DNA from: Mangifera indica
Taxonomy: Eukaryota > Streptophyta > Magnoliopsida > Sapindales > Anacardiaceae
Length of the DNA stretch: 64,000 bases
Reading direction: 5' to 3'
Assembly: GCF_011075055.1 (NCBI RefSeq)
Contig: NC_058154.1
Span: 7,422,620-7,486,619, forward strand
Shown: piece by piece, positions 23,071 through 34,310 of the stretch
How positions within the stretch are numbered: position 1 is the first letter of the stretch
Layout of the letters: the number at the start of each line of letters is the position of its first letter
Notes under the pieces: model-generated
Database searches by the model: none
What the model was told of the DNA's origin: nothing
Seen by the model: the letters and a program-made list of their open reading frames with translations, nothing else
Position numbers and translations under genes: made by a program

Positions 23071-23769
23071 GTAAATATTATACAACTTTCTGCCATGAAC
23101 AAAATCACACACATAGACATCCCAAATGGCAAAACAACATTTCTCAACTTCAAAATCATCATTTATAACATAGATCCAAGGAACCAAAAGCCTAAAACAT
23201 GCAACATATCAAGGATGATACCCGTTATCTTGTTTCAAGCTAAATATTTATAAGTTGGCTTTCTTCTCTTCGTTTTGTTTCCTTCAACACCAAAATCTCC
23301 TTAAATCAATACCAAAACATACTAACATATTCATATCACATGCATCCAATATATATATAAACATAGGAAAAGGGAAAAAGAAGAGATATTTTGGTTACCA
23401 AGACTTCTAAAGTGCTTCCTCTTATATTCCTTCCTTATTTATCTTCCAAAACCCTCCCAAAATCACTCACTGTTCTTAAAAATGCAGCAAAGAAAGGAAG
23501 AAGACTGCCTTCTTCTGGAAGAGACGAGAGAATGATGGAAAAAGGAAAAGGAAAGCAAAAGGTAAAGGTTTCCTTTATTGACTTTTCTCCCTTAACATAT
23601 ATATCTCCATACTCTTTCAATATATTATTATATATATATGTGTGTGTGTTTATATATATATATATATCTAAAACCACACACATACAATTGGAAATATCTC
23701 TAAACAGGGTCAAAAGATATAATTGCCCCTGGAATATACTTGAGGATATTACAACTCATCCTCCCTCAT

Positions 23770-24990
23770 AAGAATTTCATCCTCGGAATTCACAAAACAA
23801 CTCTGGATACTTCTCCTTCTTTTCGAATCTCATCAAATGCTTGAATGGAGTAACCTTTACAAATACAAATTCACCTACATTGAATTCCAAGTCTCGACAT
23901 CGACGATCTGCATAGCTTTTCTATCGATCCTAGGCCTGTTTAATTCTCTGCCTGATCAATTGGATATCATTAATCATTTTTTGGGTTAACTTAGGCCCAA
24001 GAGATTGGGATAACACCTTTCTCTCTCCTATCTCATCCCAGTGGAGAGGAGAGCGACACCTCCTACCATATAATGCCTCATAAGGTGCTATCTGAATAGT
24101 CGTCTAGTAGTTATTATTATAAGCAAACTCCACCAAGGGTAACATTTCTACCCATATAGCTTTATGATCCAAGTAGCAAGCTCTCAACATGTCCTCCAAA
24201 ATCTGATTAACCCTCTCTGTTTGACCATTCGTCTAAGGATGATAAGTTATACTAAAGGCTAAATTAGTACCTAAGGATCTTTGAAGACTCTTCTAGAAAG
24301 TTGATACAAATCTTATATCACGATCAGATACTATGGTCTTAGGTACCCCATGCAATCTAATAATCTCTCTAACATATAATCTCCCTAGCTGATCTGTGGT
24401 AGTAGAATCTTTGATGGGCAGAAAATGAGCTGACTTGGTCAATCTATCTACAATCACCCAGATAGCATTGCATCCATTCTAAACTCTAGGGAGTCCACTA
24501 ATGAAGTCCATAGAGATATGCCCTCATTTCCATTCTGGAATAGATAGAGGCTGAAGCAACCCTGAAGGTCTCTGGTGTTCGACCTTAATTTGCTGACAGG
24601 TGATACATCTGGTAACAAACTCACCTCTATCATTTTTCATGCCTGATCACTAAAAATATCTTTTTAAATCCTGATACATCTTTACACCCCCCAAGGTGGG
24701 CATTGTAAAGAGAACTATAAGCCTCTGTAAGAATTTTTATCTCAATTCTATTATCTGGGGGACATACACTCGATCTCTAAATTTGAGAACTTCATTGGAT
24801 ACTTGAAACTCTGTCTTGAGACCTTCTTGCACTTTCTGAATTTTCTGTTGACACCACTCATCTTTTGTCTGAGCTTCTCGAATCTCATCTATAAGAGTGG
24901 GTTGAATCTCTAACCTGGTAAAGGCCTCAATCACAACCTCAATCTGCTCTCGGTCTATCTCTCTCTGAATTTCTCTCTGGACCGTCAATT
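23770..24990 (-). pseudogene. pol: Integrase of the TGCAT-flanked element; C-terminal domain and chromodomain deleted
   Basis: The N-terminal part is open at 24737-24988 (REAQTKDEWCQQKIQK and FRDRVYVPQ, the region before the zinc-binding HHCC domain). The core is readable with interruptions between about 24020 and 24700. Toward the 3' end the frame reads YADRRCRDLEFNVGEFVF, then VKVTPFKHLMRFEKK, and jumps directly to EKYPELF before the stop near the polypurine tract. Related elements have some 150 further residues between these points: the GPF block, HNVFHVS and a chromodomain. An in-frame internal deletion removed them; the junction lies about 23835-23848. Confidence 0.75.
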
Positions 24991-25009
24991 ATGATATCAT
25001 CACGTTTCT

Positions 25010-26390
25010 ATTAAGGGCATCTACAACCATATTAGCCTTGCCTAGATAATATTTAATATCACAGTCATAGTCTTTTACTAACTCTAGCCATCACCTCTAC
25101 CTCATATTTAACTCTTTCTGAGTGAAGAAATATCTGAGGCTCTTATGGTCAGTATAAATATTACATCTTAACCCATACAAATGGTGTCTCCAGATTTTCA
25201 AAGCAAAAATCACCGCTGTTAACTCCAAATCATGCGTAGGGTATCAGGTTTCAAATTCTTTCAACTATCTTGAGGCATATGTTATCACCTTGCCTCGCTG
25301 CATCAATACTGCTTCTAAACCACCATGTGAGGCATCGGTGTATAAATCATACTCAACTCCCTCCTCTGGAAGTGCTAACACTGGAGCAGTAGTCAATCTT
25401 CTTTTCAATTCTTGGAAACTTGCCTCGCGAGCATTTGACCATTGAAATGGCGTTGCTTTCTTTGTGAGGGTTGTAAGAGGTCTAGCTAATATGGCAAATC
25501 CCTCCACAAACCTCTTATAATACCCTGCCAAACCCAGGAAACTATGAATATCCTTGACTGTCTTTGGTTGTTGCCATTCAACTATTGTCTCAATCTTACT
25601 GGATCCACAGATATACCCTTTGCTGAAATCACATGCCCCAAAAAGGTAACTCTATCTAGCCAAAATTCACATTTTGAGAATTTGGCATACAGTTGTTTCT
25701 CTCTCAATCTCTAGAAGGTAAACCGCAAGTGTTGTTCATGCTCCTCTCGACTGCAAGAATATACTAAGATATCATCAATGAATACCACAATAAATTTATC
25801 CAGGTAGTCTTGGAATACCCTGTTCATCAAATCCATAAATATCGCAGGGGCATTTGTTAATTCGAACGACATCACTACAAACTCAAAGTGGTCATACCTC
25901 ATTTGAAAAGCTGTCTTAGCTATATCCTTCTCTGTCACTTTCACCTGGTGATAACCAGATCTCAAATCTATCTTGGAGAAGACCATGGATCCCTTCAACT
26001 GATCAAATAAATCATCAATCTTAGGTAACGGGTACTTGTTCTTAACTTTGACTTTATTTAGCTCTTTGTAATTAATGCACATCCTCATGGACCCATCTTT
26101 CTTTTTCATAAATAGGATAGAGCTCCCCAAGGAGAATGGTTCGGTCTAATAAAACCATGATCTAATAACTCTTGAAATTGCTTCTTCAATTCTTGTAACT
26201 CGGCAGGGGTCATTCGATAGGGTGCTCTTAAAATAAATGTTGTGCCAAGTGCCAACTCTATACTAAACTCAATCTCTCGCTCGGGAGCTAATCCTTGTAG
26301 CTCACTTGAAAACACATCTGGAAACTCACATACCACTAACGTCTCCTCAATAGTTGGGTCTGACTCAACCTTGTTCACTATATGAGCCAA
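25010..26390 (-). pseudogene. pol: Reverse transcriptase and RNase H of the TGCAT-flanked element
   Basis: RT starts in 26106-26390 ([28 protein letters not shown]) and continues in 25711-26130 with [15 protein letters not shown], the [15 protein letters not shown] block and an intact catalytic box [11 protein letters not shown]. The connection and RNase H start lie in 25265-25531 (GYYKRFVEGFA, EYDLYTDASHGGL). The RNase H end runs to about 25010 with frame breaks. A frameshift near 26115 separates the RT parts, and stops occur near 25710 and 25560. The retained active site fits an element younger than its neighbours. Confidence 0.85.
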
Positions 26391-26844
26391 ATATCTTGTA
26401 CACCCATTTTTTCAATATTTTACTAGCTTTTAACATACTGATCATCAAACTCTGGATATGACCCTCACCGAACTCGAATTGATCTCTAGAGTCCAAGTTA
26501 AATGTCTCTTTCTTCTTTTTACAATCAATCTCAGCTCCGTATCTCCCCAAAAAGTTCATCCCTAAAATCATGTCAAAATCTGGCATTTCGAACACAATCA
26601 GTTCCACTAGTAACTATCGATCCTGAATCATAATACGCTGTCCTAACAATATCTTCTCACTAATTATTGACCCCCCATTAGGTAACTCGATCATAATCCT
26701 CTGGGCTATTCTAACTGGTTGTACATTTAGCCTCTCAAGCAAACTATTGGCTACAAAACAATGAGTTGCTCCACAATCAACTAAAACATAAATAAGAGTA
26801 TTAAGATAGAGAATCTGACCCGTAACTGCTAATGGGTTAGCCAC
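26365..26844 (-). pseudogene. pol: Aspartic protease region of the TGCAT-flanked element
   Basis: The open segment 26614-26844 has the active-site loop LVDCGATHCFV (the family has DSGATHSF) and ends at a stop near 26613. The following segment 26365-26607 contains ELIVFEMPDFDMILGMNFL, then YGAEIDCKKK, the second half of the protease fold leading to RT. The two lie in adjacent register with a short break. Replacement of Ser by Cys next to the catalytic Asp may reduce activity; Asp and Gly are kept. Confidence 0.8.
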
Positions 26845-26859
26845 TGCTAGGCCCTGGCT

Positions 26860-28010
26860 GATCGTATAAACTCTGGTTATAGCCTCTCTAATAGGCTCCT
26901 ACTACTCTACTCTTACTGGGGCAGCTGTACGAGTTTAAAATGAGCAATATGTCTAGGCTGACGACATCTGAAAAAAATTGTCTGGCCTGTCAAACACTCT
27001 CCTCTATGTTACTTCCCACATTTCTAACAAGCTAGTATCTTAGGTCCTCTTTGTTTCTTTTCACTCTTCCAGTTATTTTTTCATGGCTATAAACTGAATA
27101 GGTTATTTACCTTTATTGTCTTGATCTGGAGGAGGGCCTCTTTGTGCTGAAACTACACCACTACTCATCGGAGGAATTAGCATGGCAGTAGGAGGTGTAA
27201 CCTTTTACCCTGTGGTTTGACCAAACCTCCTTCTAACAAAAACGTCTACCCTCAAAGCTCTATCAAGGGCCTCTGAATAAGTTCTGGGTGGTTGCGCCCC
27301 TGTTATAACATTTCGAGCTATCTCTAGATCTAACCTGTACACAAACTTCTACATACACCCCATTTCTGTGCTAGCTATCTCAGGGGCATACTGGGACAAC
27401 TGATTAAACTTCATAGAATATTCTTTTACAGAATATGTCCCCTATACTAGATTAATAAACTCTTGGGCCCTAATACAAGTAACATCGATGCCCCTATACT
27501 CTGCCTCAAATCGGCACCTGAACTAGGACCATGTCATTTTTGAGACATTGATCGTCTCCCTAACTAAGTTCTACCATATTCTTACCCCTAACTTGAAAAG
27601 ATAGGTGGCATATCTCACTCTCTCTTGTTTGGTCATGTCAAACAGGGCTATTACACACTCTACTGATTCCAACCATTCTTCAGCTACTATTGGGTCCTTT
27701 GCACCATCAAATTTTTTAGGTTCGTGCATACTAGAGAGGTTGAAAATAGGATGCAACTGAGTCCTTACTGGTGTTGCTGTAGATGTTGAAGTAACCTCCC
27801 TCATATCATGTCCCTGGATTGGCGACGTATACGCCATCTCACTTCCCTATGTAGGAGTACCTCTGTGCTCTCTTATCATCTCTCTGAAAATCTCTAGCAC
27901 ATCATGTGCACTGAGTGCCCCCTAGGGTACCTGGGGAGCTGCTCTTTCATTCTGGCTTCTCTGAGAAGGATCTACTAGTGTTTGACTCATAGGTCCTAAA
28001 AATAAACACA
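26860..28010 (-). pseudogene. gag: Gag of the TGCAT-flanked element
   Basis: The segment 27571-27837 (88 residues) includes MHEPKKFDGAKDPIVAEEW and ECVIALFDMTKQERVRYATY, the N-terminal half of the Retrotrans_gag domain. The rest of the domain runs to about 27200 with several stops. A degraded CCHC knuckle is visible near 26960-27000 as FFRCRQPRHIAHF, where two cysteines of the normal C-x2-C-x4-H-x4-C are gone. The leader between gag and the primer site is about 160 bp. Confidence 0.75.
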
Positions 28011-28163
28011 TTAGTTTCATAAAACTCAACATATATAAGTGAAAACTTAACTTACAGTGATCGACCGCGAGGGTGGTCAGCGTGGCTGGAGGGTATTCCA
28101 TCTTTGTGTTATTTTGGATTACTCTATTTTGTTTTAGAAAACATCTTTTGGGTTCCCAAAATC

Positions 28164-28177
28164 ATGCTCTGATACCA
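28164..28177 (-). promoter_or_regulatory. tRNA-iMet primer-binding site
   Basis: ATGCTCTGATACCA is a perfect complement of the initiator-Met tRNA 3' end motif TGGTATCAGAGCAT, three bases from the LTR at 28181. It is intact, so this copy could still prime reverse transcription if supplied with proteins. Confidence 0.9.
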
Positions 28178-28180
28178 ACT

Positions 28181-28514
28181 TGTAACACCCCTCCCTAGAA
28201 GTACTACCCACCGAAGGAGAAATGTTACGAATTAATATCCGGAGCATTTATATATATATGTTTTTCTTTTAAAATACTTTAAAATAAACGCATCACTAAA
28301 AGTGTTTAGAAATTATAAAGGTAAAGGTTTCCTTTATTGACTTTTCTCCCTTAACATATATATCTCCATACTTTTTCAATATATTATTATATATATATAT
28401 GTGTGTTTTTTTTTTCTTTTATATATATATCTAAAACCACACATACAATTAGAAATATCTCCAAACAGGGTTAAAAGATGTAATTACCCCTGAAATATAC
28501 TTGAGGATATTACA
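28181..28514 (-). mobile_element. 5' LTR with a 1.7-kb internal deletion
   Basis: The first 135 bp match 21704-21838 and the last ~200 bp match about 23556-23753. Everything between is missing, leaving 334 bp instead of 2050. The breakpoint lies at AATTA|TAAAGG (about 28315). Both terminal CA/TG ends and the TGCAT flanks are kept, so the deletion happened after insertion or during the last replication cycle. Because this is the upstream LTR for minus-strand transcription, promoter elements may be lost. Confidence 0.85.
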
Positions 28515-30402
28515 TGCATTGTCCCACTATTTTGTGTTTGTAAACTTATTTTATGTTTCTAGGGTGCTAGAAACATATTAGAAAGTATGAAATAAGATTA
28601 GGAATGTGCCATGGGCAAATTTGATAGATTATAGCTTGAAAATACAATTACAAATGCATATGCACGACTGTCCTTAAAGATAGTCATGCTTGTGACATGC
28701 CTAAAAGTATACAAAAATAATGTCACATACAACCGTACATAAAGCCATGCATGTTGTCTAATACTTAAAAGTTTTTTTATGACTGGCGAATGCTTATGGG
28801 AAGGGCATACACATCTATCCATGACAAGTAGACTTGGTCACAATGGATGACCATGCAAAAAGGGCGTATGATTGTTCACTAGTTGGAATGATGAAATTAC
28901 CCCTAAAACATTAGCACAATCATGAAAAACAAGAATGTGGTTGTTCATGGTGAAGGAGGTACACTTATGCATAAGGATATACACACTTGTATGTAGTGTC
29001 ATGACTAGAGAAACTCGTTCATGACAGAGGAGTATATGATCATGCACTCGAGCATGTACACTTGTACACCAAGTCACGACCAAAGTTTCCCATGAAAAGT
29101 TAACTATACATGAAGGGAGATGATGTACGACCATGAGCTAGATGATCTATGACCATTCGTCTAAAAAGAAAGAAAAATTAAGCTAAATAATGAAGTTAAG
29201 CCTTTGGTAATGAAGTCCTGAAAGATAGTAATGACGTATATGGTATGTATGAGTAATGAGTTATCAAGTTAAGCTATCTTAAAAGATAGTAAGGGCAATT
29301 TTGATAATCTTATGAAAATATGTTGATGTTTAATATTGAAATCAAAGCATGATGAAGTATGTTAATTTGATTTGATAATAATAATTGGTATTTGCTTGTA
29401 TATGTGATCATTGAATGACCAAGCCTTATTATTTGATGATTAAAGCATTTATATTTCATTATGCCTATGTTTGGGAATTATATTGTGATGAATCTTGCTT
29501 TGAGTAGTTAAGATACCTGAAAGGCATGATGAATATAGTGTAAACATGGTTAGTAATGCTTTAAGTTGAAAGAGATGTGTAGAGACCAAATTAGAGTGTG
29601 TCTTTAAGATTGCTCCATTGAATTTTAAGTTCAATACACTTTTGTGTAGTATGGGACACATATCTGTATACGCGAACTTTAGGGCTTTGGCTAATTTTTG
29701 ACAATTTGATGATCATTGAACATTATTGATTGATGAACGGTTAATTAGATCATGTGCACTTTTTATATATATAACTTTAGTACAGTCATGTGTGGGGTGT
29801 AAAGACTGAAATACTCGTACAAAATGACACAGTTTAGATGAGTTTAGAAAGGAAAATGCAATAAATAGCTGAAAGGACACATGTCTATGTGTCTAAGACA
29901 CATCCTTTGTGTATAAGGAAAAATGCCACATGAGGAGAGGCCACAAGAAGATTGGTCATGTGCAAGTAATAGGAAGACACACCCCTATGTATTTACTATA
30001 AAATATAGAAAATAGAAATGGAATTAGGCTAAGGATCCACGAGTTGTCCAGAAAGCTAACAAAGAGATTCTGATACATAGTAGATTCTGATATGTGCCTA
30101 AGAGATAAGATTTTAGTATGCATGAGATAAGTTTAAGGTGAAAGCGAGTACGAGCCAAAGCTTAGTTAAGGCTCAAGAAGCATGCATGCTAGAGATCATA
30201 AGATTTTTGTGAAGGGACACCGTAAGCATACATTCCTTGCATTGCTTGCAATAGGGCACAACTATAGTAAGACATCGTACCCATAATAGGGTATTAGCTC
30301 GCAGAGGAGCCCAATTGGGATGTAGCTTTGGTGTAGTGGAACAAAGAGATACCTCACATGGCCAAGATTCCAAATCCATGTATTTGATCTGGACCAATTA
30401 GA

Positions 30403-31247
30403 TAGAGTTGGCAATTTTCAACACGACCTATTAACTCAATACAACACGAAAAAAATTGAGTTAGTGTTAAGTTTTTTTACAAGAAATTTATTTCGAATCA
30501 ACCCGCCATGACTAGAATTTTTTAGAGAAAAACACTATCAATAGTAGTTGAAATATTTACCAATTGCATATAATTATATTTTTATATAATTATAATTACT
30601 AATATTATTTTTTATTTGTATTTGAATATTTTATTTTATTATTAAGTAGTAAGAAATGTAATTTTGTTTGTTTGATTATTGACATGTTTTAAAGGTTTTA
30701 GTATGTAATTTTCAGACAATTTGTAAATAAGATAAAATGTTATATTATGTGTTTTATTAACAGTAGGTTAGGTAATTTGGTGAAAAAATTAAAATGGTAA
30801 AAACATTTTGAAAAGTGAAAACGATAAATAATTTCAGACCATTTGTAAATAAGACAAAATGTTATATTATGTGTTTTATTAATAGTAAGTTGGTAATTTG
30901 GTGAAGAAATTAAAATGGTAAAAACACTTTGAAAAATGAAAACGATAAATAATTTCATGCTATTTGTAAATAAGACAAAATGTTATATTATATGTTTTAT
31001 TAACAGTAGGTTGGGTAATTTGATGAAGAAATTAAAATAATAAAAACATTTTGAAGAGTGAAAATAATAGATAATTTCAGGTCAATTTGAGTTAGGTTCA
31101 ATCAACTTGAATATTAAAGGGTTAGGTTAGAGTTAAACAATTTTGACACAATTGTAGTTTAGGTCAGGTTAGAGTTAAAGGTCATTAACATGAAACTTGA
31201 ACTGACACGACACAGACACAATCTAATAACACAAATTATCAGGTCTA
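30403..31247 (+). mobile_element. hAT-like non-autonomous element containing tandem repeats
   Basis: The ends TAGAGTTGGCAATTTTCAAC and, on the other strand, TAGACCTGATAATTTGTG resemble each other and the TAGRG-type ends of the other two hAT-like elements here. Subterminal parts carry AACACGACC and GACACGACAC motifs in opposite strands, as in a common plant hAT-like repeat. Flanks CAATTAGA and CGATCGGC are a possible 8-bp duplication, with four identities and three transitions. The core is a three-copy 122-bp tandem array. No transposase is present. Confidence 0.6.
30713..31077. repeat. Tandem repeat, three units of 121-122 bp
   Basis: Units start at 30713, 30835 and 30956, each with CAGACAATTTGTAAATAAG or a close variant. 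A block ATGTTATATTATGTGTTTTATTAA, a GGTAATTTGGTGAA stretch and AAAACGATAAATAATTTCA follow. Units differ at few positions. The array makes a repeated frame on the minus strand (30740-30958) that is not a real protein. Confidence 0.9.
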
Positions 31248-31956
31248 CGATCGGCCTAGTATATAGTTTTAGTATTAGCTTCCAAATATAGATGCTTCCA
31301 TCAAGTTCAGTTATGGTCACACTAGGTAGAAATTCGAGAAATGGTTCCTTAGTGACCGAGTAGAACATAGTTTGATCTGAGAGCTAAGATATGTAGCTTA
31401 GACATTTCCTAGAGTACAGTATGAGTATAAAGATGACAGATAAGACCTACCATCATCCTTATGGAGTTTAATATCAACTTCAAATAACAAAATTAATATA
31501 GGTCAAGATTAAAGGTATTTTGGAGATTTATGTAAAAGTTAATAATAAAGTCTCGTACTTATTGAGGGTTTCACTCACTCTCCTACTTTTATGCATGAAG
31601 ATGTAGGTAATCATGACGACTACAAGACGAGTAGTGGTTAGTGGGCATAATGCAGTGAGGGCATTTCAATCATCTTTTATTTATTACAATCTTACAATTT
31701 CTTTGGTTTATTTGTATTTGACTACTCATATCTTGATTGTCAGTTTATGTTTTATAGCTTGAATATCTTTTGTACACTTCCAGTTGCTTTTATAACAAAA
31801 GGGTCTTTTAGAAATTTTATAAATGATGTTTATTCAAGGGTTTATAATAGCTTATTTACAAGTTTTTAAATGTTTTTCAGAGTTAAGAATGTTCAAAATG
31901 GTCAAACTAGTGACATTTTCCTTTAAAGGGTACTACTTCTAGTAAGGAGTGTCACA

Positions 31957-32555
31957 ATATAGTACCCTATAGGTAAGGGCATCATAGTATGATAAGCAAG
32001 ACCTAAAGTATGGTACCCTTGAGTCAAGTAATTGATTAAGTGTAATTCATATCATCAAAGTATGGAGTTCGAAGATATACTCCCGATGATCAAGTTAGGC
32101 TAGATTAAGCCAAAGGTAAAATGAAGATTAACTTAAAGTATAAGTAGTGTTTCTTACTTACTAAGTAATTATCACTCACTCTCCTACTTATATGTTTTTC
32201 AGGTAACAAGTGATTGTTAGAGCTGGGGTATGAGAGGCTCAAGTATTGTGAAGTTGTCATAAGGGTCAAAGTAGTTGATTTTACAATTTATATGTTTTCT
32301 TTTAGTTTTCAGGTTTATGAGACGTTTTATGGATTTAGGAAGTTTGCCACACACTATATATTTTATAAAGTTATGATTTACATTTAAACATCTTCTATAT
32401 GTTTTCATAGTTTATTCAAGCAAAGGGTTTTTTTGGTAATTTTAGAATATATGATGTTATGAATGTTTGAATGTTGCTTTAAAGTAGTTTTCATGCGTAA
32501 TTAATCAAGTTGTGCTTCTCTCTAGAGGGACAACATTTCTATAGGGGGTGTTATA
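31957..32555 (+). mobile_element. Second copy of a gypsy LTR 3' end
   Basis: From about 32140 the sequence repeats the layout of 31560-31956: TCACTCACTCTCCTACTTATATG (32171-32193), then CAGGTAACAAGTGATTG, a TTTATTCAAGCAAAGGG stretch and a terminal GGGGTGTTATA at 32555. Two LTR 3' halves therefore lie head to tail. 31957-32140 is less clear but shares AGTACCC/GGTACCC-type motifs. Confidence 0.45.
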
Positions 32556-32839
32556 ATATGTCACCATGTGATATGTATTATTTTATATTTAATTTAAGAT
32601 CATATCATTACATGTTAATACATCATCATTGGTATCTACATTACTATTCATTATAAGTATAAATAGTTTTATTGAAATATAGACATATTTGCAATTGCAA
32701 GCGCACATGTTCTAAAAAAAATTAATAATAAAATTATATGCACAATTTTATATACAAATAATAATGTTTTACTATGTGAATGGACGTTGTTTTATCTTTA
32801 ATTTTTAACTATCAAATCATAAGATGAGACGTCATTGTT
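32556..32839. other. AT-rich spacer, nothing recognised
   Basis: No coding, LTR or inverted-end signal is seen in these 284 bases between the LTR end and the TIR element. Confidence 0.4.
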
Positions 32840-33150
32840 TATGCACATAACATTGTATAAGAATTAAAGATATATTTTTATAAAGAAACACTATCTTCCA
32901 TCCGAACTATGTCAAAATGACAAGTTCCTACTCTTAAAGTTGAAAACTGACATTTTCTCACATTTTGTTGTATGTTGTTACTGAAATGTTGTTTGTGCAC
33001 AAAGTTATGCACATAGCACTATTCATGAATTAAAGATATATTTTATGGAGAATGACCATTTTCCATCCAAACTATGTCAAAATAACAAGTTCCTACTCTT
33101 ACAGTTAAAAATTGACATTTTCTCACATTTTGTTGTATACTGTCAGTGAA
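32840..33150. repeat. Tandem duplication, period 166 bp
   Basis: TATGCACATA at 32840 and 33006 begins two copies that share AATTAAAGATATATTTT, then CATCCxAACTATGTCAAAAT and AACAAGTTCCTACTCTTA or close forms, and GACATTTTCTCACATTTTG. The second copy has diverged by some 10 to 15 percent by eye. Confidence 0.8.
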
Positions 33151-33709
33151 ATTACTTAATTTTTATAATATAAACACTAAAAAAACCGAAATTCCCTTTA
33201 TTATTTTTAATATTTATTAAAGATAAATAACACTTTGCCTTTCCAAACTTTACTAAATCCTTTTTCACCTTTATTTATTAAAAAAAATTAAAACTTAAAA
33301 CAATCATCTAACATCCTATTCTGTTAGTGCAATTTCAATTAAAATTACACTAAAATAATGTGATTTCAACCAGAATTAGGTTAGAGTAGTGTGATTAAGT
33401 AAAAATTACATTATCAATTTTGACTTAAATCATATTGAAATGGTGTTATTTCAATTGAAATTGCAACAATATGATGCAAGTTTGGTTGAATTGTACCATT
33501 CTTGTGCGATTTTAACTAAATCACACTATTCCAATGCAATTGACCCTAATTTCAATTGTTATTAGTGCGATTACAAATTTGGGACTAGTTAAGATTAGGG
33601 TTGGATTTTTTATTTTTTCAAATAAAAATAGGGGTCTAAGTGATAAATTTTTGAGTCAATGGAAGAATGTTGATTTGTTTGTTTTTTTGTTATTTGAGTA
33701 CTATTAATC

Positions 33710-34310
33710 ATTGTTTTTAAAACCAAACCAAACTGACTGGTTGAACTGGTAATTGGCTCTAAGTTCAATCTGGTTAACATTAAAATGCGATTTATTCACC
33801 GACTCGATCAAATCCAGTCAAAATCGGTGAACCGAATGAACCAGTCAAAACCGACAAAATCAGGTTTGACCAAAATTTAGGATTTTTTTGAAAATTTAAT
33901 TATTTTTTATTAAATTGGATGAATTTTGAAAGGTTTGTAAGGAAAAATAAGTTCAAAAATAAAATAAAAAAGAAGAAAAAAGTATCTCATATTTATTGAA
34001 ATGTTTTAAATAGACAATAACTTACAGAATTATGTTTTTTCTTTCTGTATCATAAGATTGAGATTTTTTTTTAGTTGTTTTATTGAAATCAAACAAATAA
34101 TTGTTATTCCTTAAAAATGATATGTTTTAATCTTCATAGGTGTGGGTATCTTGATTGATTTTATTTTTTATAAATTTTTAAGTAAAATTTATTTATTATA
34201 ATTTGATAATAAGTTGAACCAGCTAGTTTTCGATTAAATCAGTTAAACTGATTAAATCACGAATCAATAAGACAACTGATTCGATTATTAGTTCAATTTT
34301 AAAAACATTG
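33710..34310. mobile_element. Mutator-like MITE (about 600 bp) with 9-bp target duplication
   Basis: The ends read ATTGTTTTTAAAACC on the left and, on the other strand, CAATGTTTTTAAAATTG. The flanks are CTATTAATC (33701-33709) and ACATTAATC (34311-34319), identical at seven of nine positions, as Mutator-like elements produce. Subterminal runs such as GACTGGTTGAACTGG and GTTGAACCAGC are inverted with respect to each other. This ACCGG/GGTTGAACC-type repeat is common in plant genomes. It lies inside the CACTA-like element, so it is the younger of the two. Confidence 0.6.

Larger units (their letters stand above)
21704..23753 (-). mobile_element. 3' LTR (2050 bp) of the TGCAT-flanked element
   Basis: It runs from TGTAACACCCC to GGATATTACA. 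Inside are a polypyrimidine run (about 22585-22672), a direct duplication of about 110 bp with 192-bp spacing (22762 and 22954) and a TA/TG microsatellite (23625-23667). The region 22010-22140 reads on the minus strand as a CACTCAC-T/C-rich block followed by GGTACAAGTGATCGAGGTAGC, which recurs in other LTRs here near their 3' ends (for example 31560-31640). Confidence 0.85.
21704..28514 (-). mobile_element. Tekay/Del-like Ty3/gypsy element with perfect TGCAT target duplication
   Basis: This is the best-defined element of the window: 3' LTR 21704-23753, internal region 23754-28180 on the minus strand, and 5' LTR 28181-28514. It has a primer-binding site at 28164-28177 and a polypurine tract next to the left LTR (minus-strand ATGAGGGAGGATGAG). 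It is flanked by TGCAT at 21699-21703 and 28515-28519. The two LTRs share both ends; over the first ~130 bp there are about six substitutions, mostly transitions, plus a TA-repeat difference. The right LTR has lost about 1.72 kb. The internal region has gag, PR, RT, RH and IN in order, but with stops and a chromodomain deletion. Confidence 0.9.
28520..31956 (+). mobile_element. Old gypsy LTR, plus orientation, interrupted by a hAT-like element
   Basis: ACAC...GTGT hyphenated palindromes are dense at 28660-29160 and 29880-30000. A late-LTR block follows, with TCACTCACTCTCCTACTTTTATG (31573-31595) and GTAGGTAATCATGACGAC. It ends AAGGAGTGTCACA at 31956, comparable to the GGGATGTTACA end of the solo LTR at 14149. 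A 845-bp hAT-like element (30403-31247) interrupts it. The left end is uncertain and may be at 21519. Several 70-100-codon frames here (for example 28838-29134) are products of the motif-rich DNA. Confidence 0.5.

Noticed and set aside
28838..29134. 98-codon frame with His/Cys-rich repeats (similar frames at 44666-44869, 47775-48104, 55666-55851)
   Set aside because: The His, Cys, Thr and Val pattern is the translation of the ACAC...GTGT LTR motifs; the same frames recur in either strand of LTRs, so they are not proteins.
30740..30958. 72-codon frame containing an internal repeat
   Set aside because: It follows the 122-bp tandem array; the repeat is at DNA level.
30713..31077. Possible CRISPR-like array of regular repeats
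   Set aside because: Three adjoining 122-bp units without unique spacers, in plant DNA; it is a simple tandem repeat.
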